DNA of 64,000 bases from UBA10649 sp965278945. Its GTDB lineage: Bacteria; Actinomycetota; Actinomycetes; S36-B12. The stretch lies in assembly GCA_965278945.1 (NCBI GenBank), contig OZ257128.1:2604001-2668000 (forward strand), read 5' to 3'. Below the pieces are notes generated by a model. The model had not been told where the DNA came from. It saw only the letters and a list, made by a program, of their open reading frames with translations, and made no database searches. This document shows, piece after piece, positions 25,447 through 33,308 of this stretch (position 1 is its first letter; each line of letters starts with the position of its first letter). The position numbers and the translations under genes are program-made.

Positions 25447-26681
25447 GTGACCGCGACTGTCGAATGCTTCGTGATGAAGTCGCGCACGACCGGGTAGATC
25501 TCCGCCTGCCAGTGAGATCCGCTGAACACTCCGTAGTGACCGACGCCCGGCTCGAGGTGATGGCCGCGCATGTCGTCGGGGATGTTCGCGCACAGGTCGT
25601 GAGCTGCGTAGTTCTGACCAGGCGAGCAGATGTCATCGTTCTCGCCCTCGACGGTGAGCAGTGCCGTCCTGCGGATCGCCTTCGGGTCGACGATCTGTCC
25701 GCGCCACGTCATCTGACCGGTGGGCAGCAGATGACGCTGGAACACCTGATCGACGGTATCGAGGTAGAACTCCGCGTAGACATCCATGACCGCGCCGTAC
25801 TCGTCGTAGAAGGTCCGGACCGTCTGCGCTTCCTCGACATCCCCACTCACCATCGCGCGATACAGGTCGTACTGCCGGCTCATGTGACGGCGGGCATTCA
25901 TGGACATGAACGCGCCGAGCTGGACGAAGCCCGGGTACACGCGACGACCCGCCCCGGGATAGCTGCCGGGAACAGTCTGGATCAGCCGATTCTCGAAGTA
26001 GGAGAAGGGCTTGTCCATCGCGAACTGATTGACGCGATTGGGATTGATACGCGTGTCGATCGGACCGGCGATGAGGGTCAGCGACAGCGGCTGGGCGGGG
26101 TCGTCGGCCTGGGCGAGTAGCGAGACGGCGGCGAGGACGGGCACGGCCGGCTGGCAGACGGCCAGCACGTGGGTGTCGGGTCCCAGTTCGCGGATCTCGC
26201 GCATCACGTGCTCTATGTAGTCCTCGAGGCCGAAGCCGCCCTTGTCGACGGCGACGTCACGGGCGTTGTTCCACGTCAGCACATGCACATCGAAATCAGA
26301 CAGAAGAGACGTGACCGTGGGCCGGATGAGGGTGGCGAAGTGACCGGAGAGCGGTCCGACGATGAGCACCCTCGGCTGGACGAGATCGACGGACTTGCGG
26401 AAGTGGATGCGCGATGCGAACGGGCTGAACGATGTCTCATGCTCGGTGACCGCGTACTGCTCGGCGTCGACCCACACGGACTCGATGCCGAATGACGGTC
26501 GGTCATGGGTGGCACGCATCTTGGACACGACCTCGGACGCGGCCCACGCGTGGCTGACAACCGGCTTGCTGCGGATCGACGGCGGCAGGCCGCGCAGGCT
26601 TCGGGCCACCGCCCCCGCGGACGAGAGCACAGGCTGGGCGGCCCAACGACTGATCTCGTACCCGGAGTACAGCATCGTCAT
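25443..26681 (-). CDS. phaZ: Intracellular polyhydroxyalkanoate depolymerase
   Basis: A 412-residue alpha/beta hydrolase of the PhaZ type. The nucleophile is Cys176 in VLAVCQPAVPVL, the Cys-type lipase box of intracellular short-chain PHA depolymerases, and the C-terminal His is in GVGHYGVFSG. It hydrolyses stored polyester to hydroxyacids. It is divergent from phaC and coupled to the acyl-CoA synthetase gene. A TATACT box at 26716-26721 drives it. Confidence 0.92.
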   Translation of the reverse strand: MTMLYSGYEISRWAAQPVLSSAGAVARSLRGLPPSIRSKPVVSHAWAASEVVSKMRATHDRPSFGIESVWVDAEQYAVTEHETSFSPFASRIHFRKSVDLVQPRVLIVGPLSGHFATLIRPTVTSLLSDFDVHVLTWNNARDVAVDKGGFGLEDYIEHVMREIRELGPDTHVLAVCQPAVPVLAAVSLLAQADDPAQPLSLTLIAGPIDTRINPNRVNQFAMDKPFSYFENRLIQTVPGSYPGAGRRVYPGFVQLGAFMSMNARRHMSRQYDLYRAMVSGDVEEAQTVRTFYDEYGAVMDVYAEFYLDTVDQVFQRHLLPTGQMTWRGQIVDPKAIRRTALLTVEGENDDICSPGQNYAAHDLCANIPDDMRGHHLEPGVGHYGVFSGSHWQAEIYPVVRDFITKHSTVAVT

Positions 26682-26715
26682 CCCAATCGGCCGTCGCGGT
26701 GGGTCATCTCGGGGC

Positions 26716-26721
26716 AGTATA
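26716..26721 (-). promoter_or_regulatory. -10 hexamer upstream of phaZ
   Basis: TATACT on the minus strand, 34 nt before the phaZ ATG at 26681; a near-perfect -10 box. Confidence 0.55.
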
Positions 26722-26750
26722 GACGCAGAGCAAGGTTCCGTATGACTTCC

Positions 26751-26756
26751 TAGTAT
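26751..26756 (+). promoter_or_regulatory. -10 hexamer upstream of phaC
   Basis: TAGTAT, 28 nt before the phaC GTG, followed at the expected initiation point by the palindrome at 26763-26777. Confidence 0.45.
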
Positions 26757-26762
26757 TGGATT

Positions 26763-26777
26763 TCACACTAGTTGTGA
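26763..26777. promoter_or_regulatory. Palindromic operator candidate between phaZ and phaC
   Basis: TCACACTAGTTGTGA: half-sites TCACA and TGTGA around a 5-nt centre. It lies 6 nt after the phaC -10 box, so it would cover the transcription start. No regulator gene for it is found next to it. Confidence 0.45.
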
Positions 26778-26784
26778 GGCCGCC

Positions 26785-28533
26785 GTGACTGACCTGAGCG
26801 TTGCCGATCCGGCTCCCGCCGACCCGGGGGCGTCCTCGGGTGTCACGTCGATTCTCGGCCTGGCCAAGGGCGTGGGGCGTGCGGTCGCCCAGCCCGGCCC
26901 GCTCAGCCGCCAGGCACTCACGCTCGTGGCGAATATCTCCTCGGTCGTGGCCGGCACGGAGGAGTTCGACCCCGGGCCCAAGGACCGCCGGTTCAGCGAC
27001 CCGGCCTGGCGGGACAATCCCCTCTACCGGCGCTGGATGCAGGGTTACATCGCGCTTGCCGCGTCGCTTGACGCGCTCGTCGACGACCTCGAGGAGAGCG
27101 GCACCGACTGGCGCGATGTCGAACGCGCCAGATTCGCCGTCGGCGTGCTGTCCAGCGGCATCTCGCCGACGAACTTCCTGCCGGGCAACCCGGCCGCGCT
27201 CAAGGTCGCCTTCGACACGCTCGGGAGCAGCGTCGTGCGCGGTGCACGCAACTTCGTCGGCGACGTGCGGCACAACCGAGGGTTCCCGTCGCAGACCGAT
27301 CGCTCCGCATTCGCCGTCGGCACGGACCTCGCTATCACTCCTGGTGATGTCGTCTATCGCAACGATGTGCTCGAGCTCATCCACTACGCACCGAGCACGG
27401 ACGAGGTGCACGAACGTCCTCTGCTCATCATCCCCCCGCCCATCGGCCGCTACTACTTCCTCGACCTTCGCCCCGGTCGCTCGTTCGTCGAGTACGCGGT
27501 GTCCCGTGGGCAGCAGGTGTTCATGATCAGCTGGCGCAACCCGACGGCCGAGCAGCGGGACTGGAACGTCGACACCTACGCCTCCGCAGCCAAGGAGTGC
27601 CTGAGCGTCATCAAGGAGATATCCGGCAGCGTCGACGTGAACTCGCTTGGCTTCTGTGCCGGCGGAATCCTGCAGTCCCTGCTGCTCAATCACCTGACCG
27701 CGAATGACGACACGACCATCAACAGCGCCTCGTTCGCGGTCACGCTGCTCGACTTCGACGAGCGGGCACCGCTCGGTGCCTTCTCGGCAACCCGGCTGCT
27801 CGAGATGGCCGGTGGCAAGTCGGCGAAAGAAGGCATCCTCTCCGCCGCGGCCCTCGCGACCATCTTCAACCTGATGCGTCCGGACGACCTGGTCTTCAAC
27901 TACGTCGTCAGCAACTGGTTGATGGGAAAGGAGCCGCCGGTATTCGACATCCTCGCGTGGAGTGTCGACGGCACCAACCTGCCGGCCGCGCTACACCGCC
28001 AGCTTCTGGACGTGTTCCGTGACAATCTCCTGTGCGGCGACGGCGAGATGACGGTCCTCGGGTCGCCGGTGCGCCTGAAGCAGATCACCGTTCCGACGTT
28101 CGTGACCGGAGCCGTGACCGATCATCTGACGCCGTGGACCGGTTGTTACCGGACGGTGCGGCTGCTGTCTGGCCCGACCACGTTCGTGCTCAGCAATGCC
28201 GGGCACATTGCGAGCCTGGTCAACCCGCCAGGAAACCCGAAGGCGTCGTACTTCGCCGGAGGCTCAGTCGATGGGGATGCACAGGAATGGCTCGCCGGCG
28301 CCACCAAGCACTCCGGTTCGTGGTGGCAGACCTGGGCGGACTGGATTAATGAGCTCTCGGGCGCGCTCGTCGCCGCCCCGGCGCAGACAGGCAGCGCCAG
28401 CTACCCGCCCCTCGAGGCGGCACCAGGCCTGTACGTGCGCGACATGGTGCCTACTCGAAGCACATCACGACCATCTCGGCCACGCAGACCGGTCGATCCG
28501 AGCCCTCCATCTCCACCGTCACCCTCGACGTGA
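26785..28533 (+). CDS. phaC: Polyhydroxyalkanoate synthase
   Basis: Polymerises hydroxyacyl-CoA into polyester. The lipase-like box LGFCAGGIL has the catalytic Cys291; the triad is completed by Asp446 (AVTDHLTPW) and His474 (NAGHIASLVNPPG). The 582-residue length fits class I synthases. The family normally ends shortly after the PGxYV motif; here the frame runs about 25 further Pro/Ser/Arg-rich residues into the antisense of the MaoC gene (83-bp overlap). Starts at GTG 26785. Confidence 0.93.
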   Translation: MTDLSVADPAPADPGASSGVTSILGLAKGVGRAVAQPGPLSRQALTLVANISSVVAGTEEFDPGPKDRRFSDPAWRDNPLYRRWMQGYIALAASLDALVDDLEESGTDWRDVERARFAVGVLSSGISPTNFLPGNPAALKVAFDTLGSSVVRGARNFVGDVRHNRGFPSQTDRSAFAVGTDLAITPGDVVYRNDVLELIHYAPSTDEVHERPLLIIPPPIGRYYFLDLRPGRSFVEYAVSRGQQVFMISWRNPTAEQRDWNVDTYASAAKECLSVIKEISGSVDVNSLGFCAGGILQSLLLNHLTANDDTTINSASFAVTLLDFDERAPLGAFSATRLLEMAGGKSAKEGILSAAALATIFNLMRPDDLVFNYVVSNWLMGKEPPVFDILAWSVDGTNLPAALHRQLLDVFRDNLLCGDGEMTVLGSPVRLKQITVPTFVTGAVTDHLTPWTGCYRTVRLLSGPTTFVLSNAGHIASLVNPPGNPKASYFAGGSVDGDAQEWLAGATKHSGSWWQTWADWINELSGALVAAPAQTGSASYPPLEAAPGLYVRDMVPTRSTSRPSRPRRPVDPSPPSPPSPST

Positions 28534-28903
28534 CCTGAGTCCCCTTCGCACCGCGCTCGACGGCAGCGATCTCGACAGCACCCCGCACGCGCGAGCCGAC
28601 CGGGGTCGCTGCGGGAAAGCGCACCTTGTTGAAGCCGTAGTTGAGCATCATCTTTAGTCCGTCGACCTCGTAGACCTCCGCGATGAACACGGGGACATAG
28701 GACAAGGTGAGCAGCCCGTGCGCAATGGTCTTACCGAACGGCCCGGCAGCAGCCTTCTCAACATCGGTATGGATCCACTGGTGATCGTGCGTCGCATCGG
28801 CGAACAACGAGATCTCCTCCTGGGTGATCTCGTGCCAGTCGCTGTATCCGAGGGGGGCGCCGACGGCCGACTCGGCCTCGGCCAGCCCGTTGAAATGGCG
28901 CAT
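28451..28903 (-). CDS. MaoC-family enoyl-CoA hydratase (PhaJ-like)
   Basis: Hot-dog fold hydratase, 150 residues, with the catalytic Asp/His motif DATHDHQWIHTD and GPFGKTIAHGLLTLS. Enzymes of this type hydrate enoyl-CoA to (R)-3-hydroxyacyl-CoA and can supply monomers to PhaC; the location beside phaC fits. The ATG at 28903 has a GGAGGAGG site 4 nt upstream; longer starts are rejected. The 3' end overlaps phaC. Confidence 0.88.
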   Translation of the reverse strand: MRHFNGLAEAESAVGAPLGYSDWHEITQEEISLFADATHDHQWIHTDVEKAAAGPFGKTIAHGLLTLSYVPVFIAEVYEVDGLKMMLNYGFNKVRFPAATPVGSRVRGAVEIAAVERGAKGTQVTSRVTVEMEGSDRPVCVAEMVVMCFE

Positions 28904-29002
28904 CGCGACCTCCTCCGTGCCGTCCGAGGAGGGCGGTTTCCCGACCGTAGCCACTACCGCATGGCGTCGCCACCGAGTTGCGAGGATCGTTCTGTCGAGA
29001 CG

Positions 29003-29482
29003 TCAGGCCGCAACCACGGACGCGACGGCGATCGCAGCGATTCCCTCGCCTCGACCGGTCAGTCCCAGTCCGTCGCTCGTTGTCCCGGAGACTCGAACCG
29101 GCGCACCGATAGCCGCGCTGAGGACATCCTCGGCCTCCTGCCGCCGCGTTCCGATCCTTGGCCGGTTGCCGATCACCTGGACACTCGCGTTGCCGATGCG
29201 CATGCCGGCAGCTCGTACGAGACCTGCCGTATGTGACAGCAGGGAGACTCCCGACGCATCGGACCAGGTCGGGTCGTCGACTCCGAACACCGATCCGAGA
29301 TCCCCCAGGCCCGCGGCGGAGAGCAAGGCATCGCACAGCGCATGCGCGGCGACATCAGCGTCGGAGTGCCCGGCGAGCCCGGTCTCCCCGGGCCACAGAA
29401 GCCCGGCCACCCGCAGGGGACGTCCCTCCGCGAAGGCGTGCACGTCGGTGCCGATTCCGACGAGGGGGATGTCAGACGGCAC
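29003..29482 (-). CDS. ispF: 2-C-methyl-D-erythritol 2,4-cyclodiphosphate synthase
   Basis: Fifth step of the non-mevalonate isoprenoid pathway. The 159-residue enzyme has the zinc ligands Asp13 and His15 in GIGTDVHAF, the GHSDADVAAHAL motif and the C-terminal TTSDGLGLTGRGEGIAA. GTG 29482 overlaps the end of ispD by 11 nt, so the pair is coupled; longer starts would run deeper into ispD. About 100 bases downstream, up to the MaoC gene, show no feature. Confidence 0.93.
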   Translation of the reverse strand: MPSDIPLVGIGTDVHAFAEGRPLRVAGLLWPGETGLAGHSDADVAAHALCDALLSAAGLGDLGSVFGVDDPTWSDASGVSLLSHTAGLVRAAGMRIGNASVQVIGNRPRIGTRRQEAEDVLSAAIGAPVRVSGTTSDGLGLTGRGEGIAAIAVASVVAA

Positions 29483-30194
29483 CGGCGGCCCGACGTCGGG
29501 CGAGGATGGCCTCGGCGATAACGACATCGAAAGGCGTCGTGACCTTGAACGCCTCCTCGTGCCCGGCTACCACGTGCACCGGCAGGCCAAGACGTTCGAC
29601 CAACCCGGCATCGTCCGTGGCGGCGGCTGCGTCGAGGTCAGCGGTTGCGTGAGCCCTCTGCAGGATCTGTCTCTCGAATCCCTGCGGCGTCTGGATCGCA
29701 CGCAGCGGACTTCGGTCGATCGTGCATTCGACCATCCCGAGGTCGTCGACTCGCTTGATGGTGTCGACGACCCGAAGTCCTGGCACGACGGCGGGATGCC
29801 CTGATCGCACGGCGGCGACAACTGCAGTGACCACCTCGACCGGGACGAGCGGGCGCGCCGCATCGTGGACGAGCACGACGTCGATGTCATCCGGCAACGT
29901 GAGCAAGGCCCGAGCCACCGAGTCCTGGCGAGTGTCTCCGCCGGTAACGACGACAACCTCGGCGAGGAAGGACTGCTCGGCGAGCATCGAGGCCACGCTC
30001 TCGGCGCTGTCCTCCGGTGCGGCAACCACGACGAGGTCGACGATGCGGCTGGCGGCCAGCGCGCGAACCGCATGCACGAGCATCGGGATGCCGCCCAGCG
30101 GCCGCAGGGCCTTGGGCGCACCCGGACCAAGACGTTCGCCACGGCCAGCCGCGGGAACGAGGACCGCTGTGCGGCCCGTGGATGGGGAGTTCAT
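29472..30194 (-). CDS. ispD: 2-C-methyl-D-erythritol 4-phosphate cytidylyltransferase
   Basis: A 240-residue nucleotidyltransferase forming CDP-methylerythritol. The N-terminal CTP-binding motif VLVPAAGRGERLGPGAPKAL, VLVHDAARPLV and the C-terminal AFKVTTPFDVVIAEAIL are visible. It follows carD by 30 nt and overlaps ispF, the same order as in M. tuberculosis. Confidence 0.94.
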   Translation of the reverse strand: MNSPSTGRTAVLVPAAGRGERLGPGAPKALRPLGGIPMLVHAVRALAASRIVDLVVVAAPEDSAESVASMLAEQSFLAEVVVVTGGDTRQDSVARALLTLPDDIDVVLVHDAARPLVPVEVVTAVVAAVRSGHPAVVPGLRVVDTIKRVDDLGMVECTIDRSPLRAIQTPQGFERQILQRAHATADLDAAAATDDAGLVERLGLPVHVVAGHEEAFKVTTPFDVVIAEAILARRRAAGAV

Positions 30195-30224
30195 GCGGCC
30201 CCTAAGAAACGCGCAGGCGGCCGG

Positions 30225-30707
30225 TTAGGACGCGAGGACCTCGTCGAGGATGGCCTCGGCCTTGACCTCGTTGGTCTTCTCGGCCAGCGCCAGTTCGCTC
30301 ACCAAGATCTGACGAGCCTTGGCCAGCATGCGCTTCTCGCCTGCGGACAGGCCGCGCTCGCGCTCACGACGCCACAGGTCACGAACGACCTCGGCGACCT
30401 TGATGACATCGCCGGAGGCGAGCTTCTCCAAGTTCGCCTTGTAGCGACGGGACCAGTTGGTGGGCTCCTCCGTGTAGGGCTGCCGGAGGACGTTGAACAC
30501 CCGGTCCAGCCCCTCGGCGTTAACCACGTCGCGAACACCGACCAGATCGACGTTGTCGGAAGGCACCCGAACGGTGAGATCGCCTTGAGCGACCCTCAGG
30601 ACCAAGTACTTGCGGTCCTCGCCTTTAATGGTCCGAATCTCGACTGCTTCGATGACAGCTGCCCCATGGTGCGGGTAAACAACCGTGTCGCCGACGTTGA
30701 ACGTCAT
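30225..30707 (-). CDS. carD: CarD-type RNA polymerase-binding transcription factor
   Basis: A 160-residue protein that stabilises open complexes at ribosomal and many other promoters. N-terminal Tudor-like polymerase-interacting domain (FNVGDTVVYPHHGAAVIEAVE), then the helical DNA-contacting domain with NWSRRYKANLEKLASGD and KRMLAKARQILVSELA. AAAGGGG lies upstream of the ATG, and a TAACCT box further upstream. It probably heads the ispD-ispF transcript. Confidence 0.95.
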   Translation of the reverse strand: MTFNVGDTVVYPHHGAAVIEAVEIRTIKGEDRKYLVLRVAQGDLTVRVPSDNVDLVGVRDVVNAEGLDRVFNVLRQPYTEEPTNWSRRYKANLEKLASGDVIKVAEVVRDLWRRERERGLSAGEKRMLAKARQILVSELALAEKTNEVKAEAILDEVLAS

Positions 30708-30780
30708 AGAGGAAGACCCCTTTCTCAGGGAGTCAAGGTTACCACGGTGTTCCGGCCCTAAATGCCGGAGCCTGCTTCGC

Positions 30781-30786
30781 TACTGT
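30781..30786 (+). promoter_or_regulatory. -10 hexamer, leaderless start of the lipoprotein gene
   Basis: TACTGT, 6 nt before the GTG at 30793. Confidence 0.5.
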
Positions 30787-30792
30787 GTGCCC

Positions 30793-31305
30793 GTGAAGCG
30801 CATCCACGTTGCCGCAGTTGCCGCCCTTGTCGTCCTCGCCTCACCGGTCCTCACCGGTTGCTTCAACGGTAAGGGCGCGACCACCACCATGCAGGCCAGC
30901 ATGAACTCCGGCAATGGAGTCAGTGCGCAGGCGGGCGAGATCAAGGTCGAGAACGCCACCCTGGTGCAAGGTCCCGAGGGCTCCGCGAGCGCGACCTTGC
31001 TTACCCGCGTCATCAACACCGGCCCCGTTGCCGACACCCTCGTGTTCGCCACCGTCAACGGAGTGCCTGCCGAAATCACGGGCGGGGCAGTCGAACTGAG
31101 CCCTGGAGCGTCGGTCTCGTTCGGCTTCGAGTCCGACACGTGGATCAATGCCTACGACTTCGACGCGGCTACGTCTACCTACGTGCCGGTCCAGTTGGGA
31201 TTCGCCGACGCGGGACTGGTGTCGATGTCGATCCTCACCGTTCCGCCCGTCGGCTACTACGAGGGAATCGCGCCCAATCCGCCGCAGGCACCGGTCGCGA
31301 GCTAG
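30793..31305 (+). CDS. LpqE-like lipoprotein
   Basis: A 170-residue secreted lipoprotein: basic start VKRIHVAAV, hydrophobic core, lipobox VLTGC (Cys about residue 20), then a beta-rich domain with paired statements such as ASATLLTRVINTGPVADTL that resembles a small immunoglobulin/cupredoxin-like fold. It is divergent from carD, exactly the place of lpqE in M. tuberculosis. The function of that family is unknown. GTG 30793 was chosen from the leaderless promoter and the signal-peptide length. Confidence 0.8.
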   Translation: MKRIHVAAVAALVVLASPVLTGCFNGKGATTTMQASMNSGNGVSAQAGEIKVENATLVQGPEGSASATLLTRVINTGPVADTLVFATVNGVPAEITGGAVELSPGASVSFGFESDTWINAYDFDAATSTYVPVQLGFADAGLVSMSILTVPPVGYYEGIAPNPPQAPVAS

Positions 31306-31311
31306 TTCGGC

Positions 31312-31992
31312 TCAGGCCTCGAACTTGTAGCCAAGACCGCGCACCGTCAGCAGGTGCACCGGGTTGGCCGCGTCGACCTCGATCTTGGCGCGCAAGCGCT
31401 TCACGTGGACGTCGAGGGTCTTCGTGTCTCCCACGTAGTCCGAGCCCCACACCCGGTCGATCAGCTGCGATCGGGTCATGACCCGGCCCGAGTTGCGCAC
31501 CAGGAACTCCAGAAGATCGAACTCCTTCAGCGGCATCGGCACCACCGAGCCGCGAACGGTCACGACGTGCCGATCGGCATCCAGGCGCACAGGGCCCGCC
31601 TCGATTGTCATCGGCAGGAGCTCGTCGACCTCGCCGTGCCGGCGAAGCACCGCGCGCACCCGAGCCAGCAGCTCACGTGACGAGAACGGCTTGGTGATGT
31701 AGTCATCGGCGCCGATCTCCAGGCCGACAACCTTGTCGATCTCGCCATCCTTGGCCGTCAGCATGATGATCGGCACCTGAGACTTCGCGCGGATCACCCG
31801 GCAGACCTCTGTTCCCGAGATCCCGGGAAGCATGAGGTCGAGCAGGATCAGGTCGGCACCCTTGCGATCGAAGAGGTCCACGGCGACGTTGCCGTCGGCT
31901 GCGACCTCGACCTCATATCCCTCGCGCCGCAGCATGTACGACAGCGCCTCGGAGAACGACTCCTCGTCCTCCACGATCAGAACTCGGGTCAC
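31312..31992 (-). CDS. regX3: Phosphate-responsive OmpR-family response regulator RegX3
   Basis: A 226-residue response regulator. Receiver domain with acidic pair near 8-10, phosphoacceptor Asp52 (ILLDLMLPGISG) and the Thr/Lys switch LTAKD; winged-helix DNA-binding domain with DLLEFLVRNSGRVMTRSQL and TLDVHVKRLRAKIE. The location next to a SenX3-like kinase and phoU identifies it as the phosphate-starvation regulator. The GTG overlaps the kinase stop (GTGA). Confidence 0.94.
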   Translation of the reverse strand: MTRVLIVEDEESFSEALSYMLRREGYEVEVAADGNVAVDLFDRKGADLILLDLMLPGISGTEVCRVIRAKSQVPIIMLTAKDGEIDKVVGLEIGADDYITKPFSSRELLARVRAVLRRHGEVDELLPMTIEAGPVRLDADRHVVTVRGSVVPMPLKEFDLLEFLVRNSGRVMTRSQLIDRVWGSDYVGDTKTLDVHVKRLRAKIEVDAANPVHLLTVRGLGYKFEA

Positions 31993-33098
31993 GTCAGTAC
32001 CTCTCCCGTCGGGACCGACAGCATGTCGACCGACATTTCATGACTGTCACGATCAAACGGCGTTGCCGCTTGGTACGACGGCAACCGCAGGGTGAACGTC
32101 GAGCCGACTCCAGGCTCGGACCACACGGTGCACTCCCCGCCATGGTTCTGGCACACGTGCTTGACGATCGCCAGTCCCAGGCCGGTCCCGCCGGTGATCC
32201 GCGACCTGGCCTGGTCGACTCGGTAGAAGCGCTCGAAGATCCGGTCCAGATCGTTCACCGGAATGCCGATGCCCTGGTCCTTGACCGAGATCTCGACGAT
32301 CGAATCGGTCAGGCGCGCGCCCACGGCAACTCGGGTGTGGCTCGGCGAGTATGCGATCGCATTGCTCAGCAGGTTGCGCAGCGCCGTCAGCAGCTGGCCG
32401 TGGTCGCCGAAGACCACTCCACCGCACGCCTCGCCGGAGACCAGCTCGATCTCCTGGCGCAGCGCGATCGTGCGCACCTCGTCGAGGGCTCGCTGAACGA
32501 GCTCATCGACGTCGACAATCTCCGCATGCGTGATGGGATCGTCGCCCTGCAGGCGTGACAGGTCGATGACGTCCTGGATCAGGTGGCTCAGCCTGTTCGC
32601 TTCCATCTGCATGCGTTCGGCGAAGTGACGCACCTGATCGGGGTCGTCGCTCGCCGCGAGGACCGCCTCTGCGAGCAGGGAGAGCGCGCCAACGGGCGTC
32701 TTGAGCTCATGGCTGACGTTTGCCACGAAGTCACGTCGAACGACGTCGACCCGGCGCTCCTCGGCGAGGTCGTCGATGAGTACGAGAATCGCTCCGGTGC
32801 CCAGCGGTGCGACCCGCACGCGCAACTCGAGCAGCTCGCGACCCAGCGGAGGGCGCCGCACGCGCATCTCCTGCTCGCGCGCGTGACCGTCCTCGGCGAC
32901 TCGATCGATGAGGTGGACGATGTCGGGGATCGTGACCGCACTGCGACTGACCAGCCCGAGGGCCATCGCCCTCGCGCTCGAGCGCAGGACGAGACCGTCG
33001 GCGGCCACCACGAGCGAGGCCGACGGAAGAACACTGAGCACGCGAATGACCTCGTCGGGCACCGCAGGGCGCATGCCTGCGGCCCGGCGCGCCGTCAC
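31989..33098 (-). CDS. senX3: Sensor histidine kinase SenX3, soluble part
   Basis: A 369-residue kinase with a PAS-like region (VIRVLSVLPSASLVVAADG...), H-box FVANVSHELKTPVGAL, N-box LLSNAIAYSPSH, and G boxes DQGIGIPVNDLDRIFERF and GGTGLGLAIVKH. It phosphorylates RegX3. No membrane helix occurs in this frame, unlike other SenX3 proteins. GTG 33098 overlaps the TGA of a 26-codon minus-strand frame that encodes a membrane helix. A TTG-initiated longer frame (to 33203) gives only an Arg/Cys-rich stretch and is rejected. Confidence 0.88.
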   Translation of the reverse strand: MTARRAAGMRPAVPDEVIRVLSVLPSASLVVAADGLVLRSSARAMALGLVSRSAVTIPDIVHLIDRVAEDGHAREQEMRVRRPPLGRELLELRVRVAPLGTGAILVLIDDLAEERRVDVVRRDFVANVSHELKTPVGALSLLAEAVLAASDDPDQVRHFAERMQMEANRLSHLIQDVIDLSRLQGDDPITHAEIVDVDELVQRALDEVRTIALRQEIELVSGEACGGVVFGDHGQLLTALRNLLSNAIAYSPSHTRVAVGARLTDSIVEISVKDQGIGIPVNDLDRIFERFYRVDQARSRITGGTGLGLAIVKHVCQNHGGECTVWSEPGVGSTFTLRLPSYQAATPFDRDSHEMSVDMLSVPTGEVLT

Positions 33099-33175
33099 GG
33101 GGATCTCCGCGGGGGCGGCGCTAGATCGTCGTCTGCGAGCCACACCGCAAACAATAGGAGTGCTCCGACACCCAT
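33095..33175 (-). CDS. Short membrane peptide, candidate detached anchor of SenX3
   Basis: ATG at 33175 opens a 26-residue frame with the hydrophobic core GVGALLLFAVWLA followed by DDDLAPPPRRSP, ending in a TGA that overlaps the senX3 GTG (GTGA). Its position and sequence (one short helix, then a Pro/Arg linker) match the N-terminal anchor of SenX3 kinases, but it is in a different frame from the kinase. Either a separate coupled peptide, a frameshift mutation, or a sequencing indel. No ribosome site is obvious. Confidence 0.4.
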   Translation of the reverse strand: MGVGALLLFAVWLADDDLAPPPRRSP

Positions 33176-33237
33176 CCCGACGATCGGCGGCCCCGCAGCG
33201 CAATGATTCCCCTAGCGTTCAGCGGCCCGCACCGGCT

Positions 33238-33270
33238 GTTCATCCAGCGTCCACCCCGCATTCACCGGGC
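33238..33270 (+). promoter_or_regulatory. PHO box (three 11-nt direct repeats) upstream of phoU
   Basis: Three consecutive 11-nt units GTTCATCCAGC, GTCCACCCCGC and ATTCACCGGGC. They match the PhoP-family direct-repeat unit known from Streptomyces (conserved GTTCACC plus 4 variable bases). The last unit ends 26 nt before the phoU -10 box, at the upstream edge of the -35 region, the placement expected for activation. RegX3 is the likely ligand. Confidence 0.7.
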
Positions 33271-33296
33271 GCGAGTCGCTCGTCATGGCGCGGGTT

Positions 33297-33302
33297 TATG
33301 GT
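33297..33302 (+). promoter_or_regulatory. -10 hexamer, leaderless start of phoU
   Basis: TATGGT, then 6 nt, then the GTG at 33309. Confidence 0.55.
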
Positions 33303-33308
33303 GGTCGC

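Noticed and set aside
31354..31702. Plus-strand frames opposite regX3
   Set aside because: They mirror the receiver and winged-helix coding sequence and have no promoter, ribosome site or recognisable protein features.
33099..33203. TTG-initiated N-terminal extension of SenX3 in the kinase frame
   Set aside because: The extension is Arg/Cys-rich without a hydrophobic helix, and the start codon is weak; the GTG with GTGA overlap is better supported.
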